Source: Haematococcus lacustris
Taxonomy: Eukaryota > Chlorophyta > Chlorophyceae > Chlamydomonadales > Haematococcaceae
DNA length: 64,000 nt
Reading direction: 5' to 3'
Assembly (NCBI GenBank): GCA_030144725.1
Contig: JASKMD010000007.1
Location: 10,137,634 to 10,201,633, forward strand
Both the position numbers and the translations under genes were made by a program. The notes under the pieces are model-generated. The model saw only the letters and a list, made by a program, of their open reading frames with translations. It did not search any database and was not told the origin of the DNA. This document shows, one piece after another, positions 1-10,345 of the stretch (positions are counted from its first letter, which is position 1; the number at the start of each line of letters is the position of its first letter).

Positions 1-122
1 CGATGCTGGCGACCAATTGGGCTGGCACCAGGGCAGCTTGGCAGCTGCAGTGGCTGGATGCAGTGAGCAGAACACGAAGGCTGAGCAGGACCCCTGGCTA
101 GTGCCACAAGCAGTGCTATGGG

Positions 123-3100
123 TTGCTATCTGAGTATGCTGATGTGTTTGGGGACATGCCACCGGGGTTGCCCCCTAACAGGCCAGTGGGGCACACAATC
201 AGGACACCACCCGGGGCTGAAGCTCCCTACAAACGTATGCACAAGCTCAGCCCTAGAGAGGAGGCTGAGGTGAAGAAGCAGGTGGCTGAGCTGCTGGCCA
301 AAGGGTTGATTGAGCCAAGCAGCAGCCCATACGGGGCACCAACCCTGTTTGTGCAAAAGAAAGATGGGAGCCTGAGAATGTGTATTGATTACCGTGCTCT
401 CAACAAGTTAACAGTGAGGGACAGGTACCCCCTTCCCAGGATTGATGACCTATTTGACAAGCTGGCTGGCAAGAGGGTGTTTAGCTCCCTTGACCTGCAG
501 TCTGGGTACCACCAGATCAGGATCACAGAGGAGGATGTGCCTAAGACTGCCTTCTTGACGCCAATGGGCCAGTTCCAGTTCAAGGTGCTCTGTTTTGGGC
601 TGACCAACGCCCCTGCTACGTTCCAACGGATGATGAATAACGTGTTCAAGCCTTTGATCAATGAGTGTGTGTTGGTGTACATTGATGACATTCTGGTGAT
701 GAGCAACACCCCTGAGGAGCATGTGCAGCACCTGAGGCAAGTCCTGCAGCTCATGCGAGAAAACAAGTTCTACGCCAAACTGGCAAAGTGGGAGTTCAAC
801 AAGACGCAGCTGGCGTTCTTGGGCCACATCGTGGGCAGCAAAGGCATTGCTGTCGACCCTGCGAAAGTGCAAGTCGTGAAAGAATGGCCGACGCCGCGCA
901 ACTTAAAAGACCTGCAGGCTTTCCTGGGGCTGGCTAACTACTTCAGGCGGTTCATATCAAACTTCAGCTCTCTGGCTGCGCCGTTGACGAACTTGACCAG
1001 CAAGCAAGTGGCTGCTGCGTATGACTGGGAACACTTTGGGGGGGCTGAGCTGGAAGCTTTTAATGCCCTGAAAGAGGCGCTCTGCTCTGCTCCTGTGCTG
1101 GCTCTGCCTGACTTCAGCAAGCCTTTTGTAGTGTGCACCGATGCGTCGCTGGTAGGCACCGGAGGGGTGCTGATGCAAGATGGCAGACCAATTGCTTACA
1201 CAAGTAAAAAGATGTCCCCAGCTGAGACGCGCTATGCCACTGGGGAGCAAGAGTTGCTGGGTATCATCAGAGCAGTCAGAGAGTGGAGGTGTTATTTGGA
1301 TGGAGCGGTTGATGTTACAATCCTGACTGATCACAATCCCCTCATCTACCTGCAAACACAGCCCAACTTGTCGAGGCGGCAGGTCAGATGGATGGAAGAG
1401 CTATCACGCTACAAGTATGAGATCAAATACATACCCGGTGCAACTAATGTGGCTGACCCTATCAGCCGTAACCCCGCTCTGGGCAATGAGGTGGCGCTAA
1501 CAAGCTCATCATCACCACAAAATGCTGACTCTGAAGACGCCATGACTATGATCATGACGCTAAGCTCCCGGGCTGAAAGGCTAGTCTACGCCATAACTAC
1601 ACGCCGCACTGCTGCCCGGCTGCGAGAAAATGCTGAGCTGGGGCAGGTGGCTGCCCGGGAGGCTGCCCAAAGAGCAAACCAGCTGGTCCCACCAGAAGAT
1701 TTGGCTGCTGCCCATACGCCTGGCCAGGCAAGAATGACAAGTGCACAACAAAAGAAGGCGCAGCCAGGTGGGGGGGAATCCCTGCGGCAGCAACAACAAA
1801 CAACAGAGTCACAAAACAAATCAAACAAACAAGGTGATGACGAGCAATCCACAACCGAGTCGGGTCCCTTAACCCTAATGCAGGCAATCAAACAAGCCTA
1901 TGCGGCTGATACACGCTTTGCTGATGAGGCCTTCACATCGCAGCTGTACCAGCATGAGGGGCTGTGGCTGACTGAGTGGGGCAGAGTGGTGGTTCCTGAT
2001 GACGCTGCGCTACGGAAGAAAGTGATATACACCATGCATGACACCAGGTCTGCTGGTCACTTGGGTATGACGAAGACCCTTGAGCAGGTGACGCGCTGGT
2101 TTACATGGCCCGGTGTGTCCGAGGATGTGAAGAGCTATGTGCGCAGCTGCCACTCGTGCCAAGTGAACAAGTCAAGTGCCAAGAAGCCTGCTGGCCTGCT
2201 GCAGCTGCTGCCCATACCTGAGAGACCGTGGGACAGCGTGTCAATGGACCTCATAGTGAAGCTGCCTGCAAGTGGGCCCAACAAATATGACTCAATATTA
2301 GTGTTTGTGGACAGATTAACAAAGATGGTACATCTGGTGAAGACCTGGGAGAGCATGACTGCCACACAGTATGCAAAGCTGTTCCTTGAGCATGTGTTCC
2401 GGCTGCATGGGATGCCAAGGAGTGTGGTCAGTGACAGAGGGCCCCAGTTCCACAACAAATTCTGGGCTGAGGTTACCAAGCTGCTCCAGGTCCAGGTGAA
2501 CCTATCCAGCGCCTACCACCCTGAAACAGATGGCCAAACAGAGCGAGTTAACCGGGTAATTGAGGAAATGCTGAGGCACTTCATCAGGCCTGACCAGCGG
2601 GACTGGGCGGAGTACTTACCCCTGGTGGAGTTCGCCATCAATAATGCCTGGCAGGAGTCAGTCCGCAGTACGCCCTTCTACCTGAACTATGGCTATCACC
2701 CGCGGCTGGCTGAGCTGCTCGACCTGCCGCAGAAGGTGCCGCAGGCGCATGACTTTGTTAAGGGCATGAAGAAGGCGGTTGAACAGGCGAGGCAGTGCCT
2801 AGCGCGGGCGCAGAAGCGCATGAAGTCATATCAGGATAACAAACGGCGTGAAGTACTTTACCTGCCTGGTGACATGGTGCTGCTGAGCACACAGAACATG
2901 AGGGGTAAGGCTAACCAGCCTGGAGTCCGTAAGCTAAAGCCCCGCTATGTGGGCCCCTTCAGTGTGCAGTACATGGTGGGCAAGGCAGCTGTGAAGCTGT
3001 GGCTGCCAGATGAGTGGTCTCGACTCCACAACGTGTTTCATGTGTCCTTGGTGAAGCCCTATCGCACAGATGCTTCAGGGGCAGTGCCTGGGCTGGCTGG

Positions 3101-3407
3101 ACCACCTCCTGTGCAGTGGCTAGATGGAGAGCCCCAATACACAGTGGAGAAGGTGGTGGGCCACAGGCTGGAGCCCAACAAAGGCAAGCGCAAGGGCAAG
3201 TGCAAGAAGAGAAGGCTTGAGTTCCTGGTCAAGTGGCAAGGGCATGGTGACGAGCATAACACGTGGGAGTTGAGCACTCAGGTGGTGGGCTGCCAAGAGC
3301 TGTTGGCCAGGTACCTGACAGAGCACAACCTGAGAGCCGAGGCTGAGGAGGCGGCTGATGGCGAGGCTGAAGCTAAGGATGATGTTGAGGCTGAGACCCA
3401 GGCCTGA
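123..3407 (+). CDS. Ty3/gypsy chromovirus pol polyprotein, 5'-truncated by the window edge
   Basis: Reverse transcriptase, RNase H, integrase and chromodomain of an LTR retrotransposon; it copies element RNA to DNA and integrates it. Seen in order: RT with the catalytic YIDD at residues 186-189; RNase H with acidic residues D340, E377 and D403; integrase zinc-binding H639, H646, C676, C679; the DD35E core D709, D771, E807; and a C-terminal chromodomain at about 1006-1068 (VEKVV...FLVKWQGHG...NTWEL). RT-RH-IN order plus a terminal chromodomain defines chromoviruses, whose chromodomain is thought to guide insertion to marked chromatin. The frame starts at a TTG; an in-frame TAG lies at 99-101, so gag and protease are separated from this frame or this copy is mutated there. 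No stop or frameshift interrupts the 1094 codons, so the copy looks young. It ends in TGA 125 bases before the 3' LTR. Confidence 0.95.
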   Translation: MLSEYADVFGDMPPGLPPNRPVGHTIRTPPGAEAPYKRMHKLSPREEAEVKKQVAELLAKGLIEPSSSPYGAPTLFVQKKDGSLRMCIDYRALNKLTVRDRYPLPRIDDLFDKLAGKRVFSSLDLQSGYHQIRITEEDVPKTAFLTPMGQFQFKVLCFGLTNAPATFQRMMNNVFKPLINECVLVYIDDILVMSNTPEEHVQHLRQVLQLMRENKFYAKLAKWEFNKTQLAFLGHIVGSKGIAVDPAKVQVVKEWPTPRNLKDLQAFLGLANYFRRFISNFSSLAAPLTNLTSKQVAAAYDWEHFGGAELEAFNALKEALCSAPVLALPDFSKPFVVCTDASLVGTGGVLMQDGRPIAYTSKKMSPAETRYATGEQELLGIIRAVREWRCYLDGAVDVTILTDHNPLIYLQTQPNLSRRQVRWMEELSRYKYEIKYIPGATNVADPISRNPALGNEVALTSSSSPQNADSEDAMTMIMTLSSRAERLVYAITTRRTAARLRENAELGQVAAREAAQRANQLVPPEDLAAAHTPGQARMTSAQQKKAQPGGGESLRQQQQTTESQNKSNKQGDDEQSTTESGPLTLMQAIKQAYAADTRFADEAFTSQLYQHEGLWLTEWGRVVVPDDAALRKKVIYTMHDTRSAGHLGMTKTLEQVTRWFTWPGVSEDVKSYVRSCHSCQVNKSSAKKPAGLLQLLPIPERPWDSVSMDLIVKLPASGPNKYDSILVFVDRLTKMVHLVKTWESMTATQYAKLFLEHVFRLHGMPRSVVSDRGPQFHNKFWAEVTKLLQVQVNLSSAYHPETDGQTERVNRVIEEMLRHFIRPDQRDWAEYLPLVEFAINNAWQESVRSTPFYLNYGYHPRLAELLDLPQKVPQAHDFVKGMKKAVEQARQCLARAQKRMKSYQDNKRREVLYLPGDMVLLSTQNMRGKANQPGVRKLKPRYVGPFSVQYMVGKAAVKLWLPDEWSRLHNVFHVSLVKPYRTDASGAVPGLAGPPPVQWLDGEPQYTVEKVVGHRLEPNKGKRKGKCKKRRLEFLVKWQGHGDEHNTWELSTQVVGCQELLARYLTEHNLRAEAEEAADGEAEAKDDVEAETQA

Positions 3408-3520
3408 TGGTAGAGGCATGGTTGGAACTCAGACACCTAGCGCTAGTGTGGGCGCGAGTGATGGCACAATGTGCCTGAGCGGGGCAACACCACAGTGGTC
3501 AGCTGAGGACAGCTGAGCCA

Positions 3521-3532
3521 GGTGGGGGGGAA
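3521..3532 (+). promoter_or_regulatory. Polypurine tract of the gypsy element
   Basis: A purine-only run (GGTGGGGGGGAA) ends exactly where a TGTTACG LTR start begins. In LTR retrotransposons this is the RNase H-resistant primer for plus-strand DNA synthesis. Confidence 0.75.
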
Positions 3533-3704
3533 TGTTACGTGACCATGTAAGGCTAAGCTAATGCCGGTTGAGAGATCTGGATCTCCCCTGTGAGAAGTGT
3601 GATGTGGTGAGGTGATCTGAGGCCGGGTTCGATTCCCGGGCAGACTTCCTGACAACGCCCAGTCTGTCATGGAGAACTCTGTCACCGCCACTCATCACGC
3701 AACA
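3533..3704 (+). repeat. 3' LTR of the gypsy element
   Basis: A 172 bp segment starts TGTTACG right after the polypurine tract and ends ACGCAACA, giving the TGTT...AACA inverted ends typical of LTRs. Its right end coincides with the first base of homology between transposon A and its deleted copy at 41 kb, which supports the boundary independently. The 5' LTR lies outside the window, so identity between the LTRs and a target-site duplication cannot be checked. Inside it (3623-3646) is a tRNA-like T arm with the B-box core GGTTCGATTCC. Confidence 0.7.
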
Positions 3705-3895
3705 CTCCTCCCAGCCTGCCATCAGCCTCCTTCCCCCTAACTCTCCTTCTCCCCGCCTCCTACCTCTCCCCTACCTCTCCTTCACCCATCTCCCCCCTAC
3801 CTCTCCTTCACCCATCTCCGTATCCATCACCCCCCATCACCCTGACCACCGAGCCAAGCCCGTAGCCCCGCTCAGCCACCTCTTGATCCCAAACC

Positions 3896-5131
3896 ATGAA
3901 GAAGAAGAAATTAAGCAAGGCAAAGAGTGCTCATCTCCATGCACTAAACAAGTCGCCAAGGGCTGGCTATCTGCATTGCCCTAACAACATCAAGGCTGCA
4001 GCTTCTACGGCACAAGCGACAAACCGTGACCTGCAGGCTGAGGTGCAGCGGCTGCAGGATGTGGAGCAGTCCCTTATGGGCACCGTGGATGGGTTGCAGG
4101 GCGACCTAGACGACCTGCAGGCAGCACACCAACGCCTGCAAGATGAGCATACGGCTTTGCAGCAGGTGGCATCCAAAACAACAGCTACCAATCACTCCCT
4201 ACGGGCTGCTCGACGCAGCCTCAAGTGTCAGGTGCATAACTACCGGCACAAACGCCGCCCCCACCACTCCCCACTCACCTTCAAGCAGAAGCAGCAGCTG
4301 CTGGTTTTGGAGCAGCACCCCGTCTCAGTGGAGGTGTTGAGGCGGTGTGCAGAGGCTGGCTACGGAAGGCTGGATAGCCATGGCCGGCCCATGGGCAGCA
4401 TGGCAGAGCAGCTCAGCCCAGCCGGCCTTGCACTCTCACCAACAGACATCTTCATTCCAACTCAAGAGGGCCCTGTGGGGAGGCCAGCAGCCAGGACTGC
4501 ACCCTACAATGCTCACCACTGCTTGAGCACCGTCAGGTTGCATCTAGAGACCGGTGTCAGCCGCCGTGCCCTCTCCAAGTGCCGGCGATTCTTTGTCTCT
4601 GAGCAGTGCGTCCTCCCCAACCCACACCGGCCAGGCAACATATCCACAGTTGGGCGTCAATTCCAGATCGTGTCAACCTACATGCGGAGCAAGACCCTTG
4701 GTAAGTTGCAAAGGGGAAGGCAGGGTGGCGTGGGGGGGAAGGGGCTGGGAGAGAGTGGAAGGGGGTGGAAGGGGGTGGTAGGGGGTGGGAGGGGGGGGCT
4801 GGAGGGGGGCTGAGGGGGGCCTGAGGCTGGGAATAACCGCATGTCTTTGCTCTCCTACCTGCTTTCAGACCAACTATTGCGCGCAAAGGCAATTCACCTG
4901 CAATTTGATGGGTGCACATGCGATCGCCATGGCAAGGTGCTCGTATTGCGAGTGACAGCAGCAGCCACCCCGCAGCACCTGTCAGAAGTCTGGGAGCAGA
5001 GGCCCGGTGGTGGGGCTGGGGCTGGGGCTAGGGCTGGGGCAGCAGCTGGGGCTGGGGCTGGGGCTGGGGCTGGGGCTGGGGCTGGGATGACAGGATGCAG
5101 GATGCAGGATGCAGGATGCAGGATGCAGGAT

Positions 5132-5171
<40 letters not shown>

Positions 5172-6221
5172 GAGGACCCTTATGGCACTTGGCGTCAATA
5201 TGCATCTGACATTCGTGCCATGGCTGTGAACGGCGACCCTGGCAGCCCCGCATTGCGCCTTCACCTCGAACAGTACTACCTTGCCTGCCCCATCTCCAAT
5301 GCCCCAGTGGAGTCCTTGTTGCAGCTGTTGAAGCATGGTGGTGGCAGGTACATGGAGCTGCCAGCTCTGCTGCAGTTGATGTCCCTGCACACATGCAAGG
5401 AGGCCATGAAGACTGTGGATGTTCATGATTTGCAACAGCATATGGGTCAGCTCCGTGCTGAAGTGCGGCATAAGGAGGATGCCACAGCTGCAGCACAGCG
5501 GTCAGCAAAGGCAGAGCGCCAGATCACAGATGCAGCGCACAAGGTCGGGAGGGTTGTGATTAATGTGGGTGACCATGCGTGCCAACAGCGGCTTGCAGCG
5601 GCCCATGCCCTTGCCTTGGGGGGGCATGATTTTAGCCACACAACTGTTGAGGAGGCAAAGAAGATGACAGGAAAGCAGCTTCAGTCATACCTCCAGTTTC
5701 ACAAGCAGGAGGTACACACGAGCTGGAGGGTACCCAAGCTACTGAGCCACGTGTGCACCCACATCCGTGGGAAGCTTGCCGCAGCTGCGCCCCCTCAGCA
5801 GCAGCTGACACCTGCAGGCACCACCCCTGAGCTGGCTGAGCCTGCTGGTGCACCCCCTCAGCAGCAGCAACAGCTGGCAGCGGCAAGCACGTCCCGTAAG
5901 CGTGGGGCACCTGCAGCTAACAAGTCGAGGGCAGCAAAGCAAGGTGAGACAACACCACGTACTGCACCTAGCACCGTGTTTAAGCGTAGTAGAGCAGCCG
6001 GTAATGCACTAGCGCCAGCAGCAGCTCCAAAAGCTAATAGTGGTATCCAGTCGTCACGACTGCCGTCGTCGCGTCCACATGCCAAAAGCAAAACATGTTC
6101 CGACTGCTGCTGCGTGTTGCAGGTGCCACTCACAACAGCGTGGCGAAGCGTGCTAGTGCGGCGCGTCTCGCATGTGGCGAAATCGCATGAATTCAAATGT
6201 GTATCTTTGGACAGGCACTGA
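3896..6221 (+). CDS. Family A transposase-like protein, RNase H-fold (hAT-like), internally short
   Basis: Exon 1 is 3896-4700 (268 codons plus one base). Intron 4701-4868 has a GTAAGT donor and a TTTCAG acceptor. Exon 2 starts at 4869 and keeps the frame. The N-terminus is Lys-rich (KKKKLSKAKSAH), followed by a coiled coil (about residues 40-110) and a basic segment. Exon 2 opens with a strand motif, HLQFDGCTCDRHGKVLVLRV, resembling the first Asp strand of hAT-type RNase H folds. The 3' part (from about 5172) holds CPISNAPVESLLQLLKHG, comparable with the C-terminal Glu region. The exon 2 frame and the 3' frame differ; the switch lies in GGGGCT, GCAGGAT and CAG microsatellites at 5014-5171, either an indel or a further intron. 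The middle of the domain (second Asp, Cys-His and Arg-Trp motifs) is absent here but present in the 43 and 52 kb relatives. Ends in TGA. Function by resemblance only. Confidence 0.6.
5014..5171 (+). repeat. Microsatellite cluster inside transposase A: GGGGCT, GCAGGAT and CAG runs
   Basis: About 75 bp of GGGGCT units, then five GCAGGAT-type heptamers, then about 13 CAG units. The cluster sits exactly where the reading frame of the transposase gene changes, so expansion or contraction probably broke or re-routed the frame. Confidence 0.85.
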
Positions 6222-6383
6222 GCACCGCTGAGAGCGAGATAGTTTTTGCTGCGTCGGCCATTTCGTAGATATGAGTCTCCTCTGTTCAAAGCACTGTTTA
6301 CATATATTTTTGACTGAGTGGCTGCGGAGATACGGGCTTCGTATCACAGGGGGGTGGTTTTCAGGTAGTTGGGAACGCCTGAC

Positions 6384-6906
6384 ATACAGAGACGGAAGCT
6401 ACAGAACCTGCATCTGTATCTCGGTATTGCTGTATGCCCAACCCTGGCTGTGTGGAGTGTTCCCATGCACATGGCACAATGGAAGCTTTGTCCAGCCCTG
6501 CGCAACATACTTGCACTATACAACTTCAATTAGGTTGCTTCTTATTATGTCAGCCAACATATGTCACTGCTGCTTCTATGCCAGGATCACATTGCACACA
6601 CAGCCTTGCACCGCCTGATTTGCGCTGATATGGTCATAGTGATTGCTTGACCAGCCCCCTTGTCCCTCACTAGGGCCTCCATTTGAGCCGGACCACTAGC
6701 AATCACTAGCGGGAATACTATGGACCACTAGTGGCCCGACTCAAGTGGTGTTATTGGGCTGTGTGAAGTATACCCAGTGCACATGGACATGGTGTATGAG
6801 TGCCTACCACCTACATCATTGCCTGACCCCTAACGGCTATTGTGTAGAATTGGCATGACCTGCATGCACTAATTGTAAGCTGATGACAGCTCCAGAAGGG
6901 GGCACA
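6384..6906. other. No gene seen
   Basis: Unique-looking DNA between the transposon 3' end and the minus-strand gene. Only short scattered open frames. A local near-repeat of the word ACTAGT/CACTAG occurs around 6670-6735. Confidence 0.5.
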
Positions 6907-8191
6907 CTACTGCGCCACAGCAGGCTGCTGCTGCTGCTGCGGCGGCGGCGGCTCCTGGGACTTGGGAGGCTTGTCTTGCAGCCTCTTGTAGCCCAGGCCA
7001 GGGTACTCCTTGCCCTTGGCTGGCAGAGCTGCCTGGTTGGCCACCAGCACATCTCCAATGGGCGCCACCTGCTCTCCCCAATGCGCTGCATGTTCAGCGC
7101 TGCATTGCAGTCCCTATCTAGCTACCTGCCTGGCTGTGGGGCTTGCTTGGCTTTGGCAGCCTTGCCCTTGCCCTTGCCTTCGCCCTTGGTGGGCTGGGTG
7201 GACTCAGCTGCCTGCTCAGCCTTGGTGCGCTTGCTGCGCTCGGCTGGTGGGGGAGTGCTGGGTCCAGGCTCTGAGGCTGCTACCGGTGTGCAGATACCAG
7301 CTCAGCGTCAGTCATCATAGGAACTTCAACGATCAGGGTAAGCAGCTGCCCACCCACCTCACGAAGCTCAGCAGCCATCCAAGTGAACCTGCCTGTGACA
7401 AGCAGCTGTTGGCAAAGTTCATCGAAAGGGTTGCTTGTGTCCTGCATTGCCTTTGAGTGTCGTCCACACAGAGCTATGGCGCTCACATGCCGTGCACATC
7501 ACCCGCTCATCGAATTGCTTCTCCTCCCCGCTCAAGTAGGCCACACCCACTCACATCACTAAGAGGGTTATATATCCCACATCCTCACCATGCCCCCTTA
7601 TCCATCAGCCATTTAACCTCAACATGCAATGCTTGCCAGGGCTAGGGTGGGGGCTAGCATGAGGGCTGGCATACGAGCTGGGGCTGGGGTTGGCACTCGG
7701 CCTCCCTTTTTGTTCCAGGGCTTGAAAGTCATGTGTTGGTAGTCACACACGTTCTGTGCCTGCCGTTTGTCTTCATCCAGCGTGCACTGCAAGGGGAGTT
7801 CACCGCATCAGCTTCAACCATCAATGTGATGACACCCATAGCCACCCCTGCCTTTGCTACTGCTTGCGTCAGCAGGTGCTGCCGCCAAGTGACCGCAGCA
7901 GTGCGCACTGTATGGCATGCTCAGGGCTCAGTGCATGATGCTGCAAGGTTGCCAAGACGCTGAGGTCTCCAGCGCAAGAGCTGTGGCATCCGATGTCATG
8001 AGGAGGGTGAGAGGGCATGACATGAGTTGCGCAAGCACACCACCCTGTGGCACAACGCATGCCTGCAGGCAGCTGGTGCCATCATCCCTGCACCTACCAG
8101 GCACATGGGCAGCGTGGAGTGCCACTTGAGCTTCTCCTGCACTTGGTCTTTGTCCACGAAGCCGCCCTTGGCCTTGATGTGATCAATGAAG
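6907..8191 (-). CDS. 3' exons of an unidentified minus-strand gene, truncated by the assembly gap
   Basis: Several minus-strand segments have protein-like composition and splice signals. The segment 8191-8098 (acceptor CTGCAG, donor GTAGGT) encodes FIDHIKAKGGFVDKDQVQEK and on to MCL. A segment at about 8068-7936 reads VVPQGGVLAQLMSCPLTLLM. One at about 7467-7290 contains FDELCQQLLVTGRFTWMAAE. One at about 7290-7130 is Lys/Pro-rich (ERSKRTKAEQAAES). The last, 7068-6907, begins after an AGCAG acceptor, contains VAPIGDVLVANQAALP, ends with a Pro/Gln tail and stops at TAG. The phase between the second-last and last pieces is not resolved and a small frame slip occurs near 7290, so it may be a decayed gene. 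The 5' part should lie in or beyond the gap at 8211-8710. I do not recognise the family. Confidence 0.45.
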
Positions 8192-8210
8192 CTGCAGGCA
8201 GACACGCACC

Positions 8211-8710
8211 NNNNNNNNNNNNNNNNNNNNNNNNNNNNNNNNNNNNNNNNNNNNNNNNNNNNNNNNNNNNNNNNNNNNNNNNNNNNNNNNNNNNNNNNNN
8301 NNNNNNNNNNNNNNNNNNNNNNNNNNNNNNNNNNNNNNNNNNNNNNNNNNNNNNNNNNNNNNNNNNNNNNNNNNNNNNNNNNNNNNNNNNNNNNNNNNNN
8401 NNNNNNNNNNNNNNNNNNNNNNNNNNNNNNNNNNNNNNNNNNNNNNNNNNNNNNNNNNNNNNNNNNNNNNNNNNNNNNNNNNNNNNNNNNNNNNNNNNNN
8501 NNNNNNNNNNNNNNNNNNNNNNNNNNNNNNNNNNNNNNNNNNNNNNNNNNNNNNNNNNNNNNNNNNNNNNNNNNNNNNNNNNNNNNNNNNNNNNNNNNNN
8601 NNNNNNNNNNNNNNNNNNNNNNNNNNNNNNNNNNNNNNNNNNNNNNNNNNNNNNNNNNNNNNNNNNNNNNNNNNNNNNNNNNNNNNNNNNNNNNNNNNNN
8701 NNNNNNNNNN
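8211..8710. other. Assembly gap (500 N)
   Basis: Exactly 500 N, probably a placeholder size. In the inverted counterpart at 50.9-51.4 kb the position beside the CTG array holds a palindromic satellite, so a similar unassembled array is likely here. Confidence 0.95.
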
Positions 8711-9065
8711 CAGTAGGGGGGGGCAGCAGCAGCAGCAGCAGCAGGGGGGCAGCAGCAGCAACAGTAGGGGGGCACCAGCAGCAGCAGTAGGGGGGGCACC
8801 AGCAGCAGCAGCAGGGGGGCAGCAGCAGCAGCAGTAGGGGGGCAGCAGCAGCAGCAGTAGGGGGGGCAGCAGCAGCAGCAGCAGCAGGGGGGCAGCAGCA
8901 GCAACAGTAGGGGGGCACCAGCAGCAGCAGTAGGGGGGCACCAGCAGCAGCAGCAGGGGGGCAGCAGCAGCAGCAGCAGCAGGGGGGCAGCAAGCAGCAG
9001 CAGTAGGGGGGCAGCAGCAGCAGCAGGGGCGCAGCAAGCAGCAGTGGCAGCAGCAGCAGATATAG
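8711..9065 (+). repeat. Interrupted CAG array, (CAG)n-TAGGGGGG units
   Basis: Runs of three to seven CAG separated by TAGGGGGG or GGGGGG. Matches, in inverted orientation, the CTG array at 50445-50890 and resembles 13285-14265. Reading frames through it are low-complexity artefacts. Confidence 0.9.
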
Positions 9066-10345
9066 TAGGGGCACTGTAGCACCAACCTACCTTTTGGCTG
9101 CTTGATGACTGCTGCTAGGAAGGGGGGGGAGTGGAGGAGTGAAGGCGGGGAGGGGGGGTAGATGTGGAAGGCGGGAGGTGGGAGGCAGGGAGGCGGGAGA
9201 CGGGGAGGCGGGAGGCAGGGAGGGCGGGAGGTGGGGAGGCGGGAGGCTCAACCGGGTTGGGCTGGGCGGGGGGGGTGGGTTGGGTTGGGGGCATGGGTTG
9301 GGGTGGGTGGGGGGCATGCGTTGGGGGCATGGGTTGGGGTGGGTGGGGGCATGGGTGGGGGGGTGGGGGCGGGGGAGGGAGCGGGGGGCGGGGGCGGGGG
9401 CGGGGGGGCGGGGGACGATGAATTGGGAGGGGGGTGGTTGTGTAGTGGAAAGGGAAGTGGAAGGGAGGTGACCCACTAGACCTGCAACCAAGGGGCGTGC
9501 ACGTGCGGTAGGGTGACCAGGCTGGGCACTGTGTTAGCTATCACCGTGGCCTTACCTTTGTGGTCCTCCTGGCCTCCTACCTGCTCACACCAGGCAACAT
9601 ATCCTATGCGCCAGTGGGGTGGGGACTGCGGTGGGGAGTGTAGGGTGTAGGGAAGGGAAGGTGGGGTGAGGTGGGGTGTTGCGATGCCACGTCAATCGAA
9701 GGGTGGGAGAGGGGAAGAGGAGGCTTGACAAGTATGGGAGGGGAGAGGGAGGGAGAGGGGGAAGGGAGGGGTGGGAAGAGGGTGGGGTGGGGGTGAAACT
9801 TTCTCCTGGCTGCTGGGATGTCAGGGGAGAGGTGACGGGGAGGGGGGAAGGTGGGGGGTGGGTAGAGGTGGAAGTGGAGGGACGACAAGCTGGGAGTTGG
9901 TGGTGGGCGTGGGGAAAGGGGAGGAAAAGGGGGATGGGGAAGGGTGTGACGATCAATCCTGCAGCGGGACCAAGGGGCATGCTAGCGGTTAAGGTGGGTA
10001 CAGGGTGCCACATACCTGCACTCACCTTTTGCTGGGGTGTGGTGTATATGTGTGTGGGAGGAAGGGGAGGAAGGGGGAGGGAAGGGAAGGGGAGGTCCAT
10101 GGGGAGGGCGAGAGAAGTAGGGGGGGCATTGATAGTCTCAGGTGTAGGCGCACAAGACCTGCGGCAACGGTTGTGACGATTTGTCAACGGAAGCAAACAT
10201 TGGAGATGGGTACTGGATGCACTCACCAATAGAGTAGGGAGATGTAGAGCTGGCAGATGGAGGGGCAGGTGTAGCAGCCCTCCATTACAACCCACCTTCC
10301 TTTGTCCTCACCTCAGTAGGAAGTGCAGTGTGGGAGAGTAGGGTT
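9066..10345 (+). repeat. G-rich segment of the left composite arm
   Basis: Strongly purine-skewed DNA (GGGGAGG, GGGTTGGGG words) that is the reverse complement of 48831-50425. On the minus strand it carries repeated acceptor-like (CTGCAG) and donor-like (GGTGAGTGC, GGTAGG) motifs around pyrimidine-rich blocks, conserved in the other arm. A GGGGGC run at 9363-9415 corresponds to the much longer CCCCCG array of the right arm. Confidence 0.75.

Larger units (their letters stand above)
3705..6383 (+). mobile_element. DNA transposon, family A, full-coding copy with gypsy inserted in its 5' part
   Basis: The extent is defined by comparison with an inverted, internally deleted relative at 40980-41545. 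Homology starts at 3705, directly after the LTR end, and stops at 6383 after GGGAACGCCTGAC. The left boundary is therefore an insertion junction and the true 5' end lies beyond the retrotransposon, outside the window. The element contains a 5' C/T-rich leader (3705-3895), a spliced transposase-like gene (3896-6221) and a ~160 bp 3' tail. No terminal inverted repeat could be recognised because the real 5' end is missing. The superfamily is undetermined; hAT-like features are noted under the gene. Confidence 0.65.

Noticed and set aside
3623..3646. A functional tRNA gene
   Set aside because: The T arm is perfect, but the expected complementary acceptor 5' strand and a clear anticodon arm are not found at the right distances.
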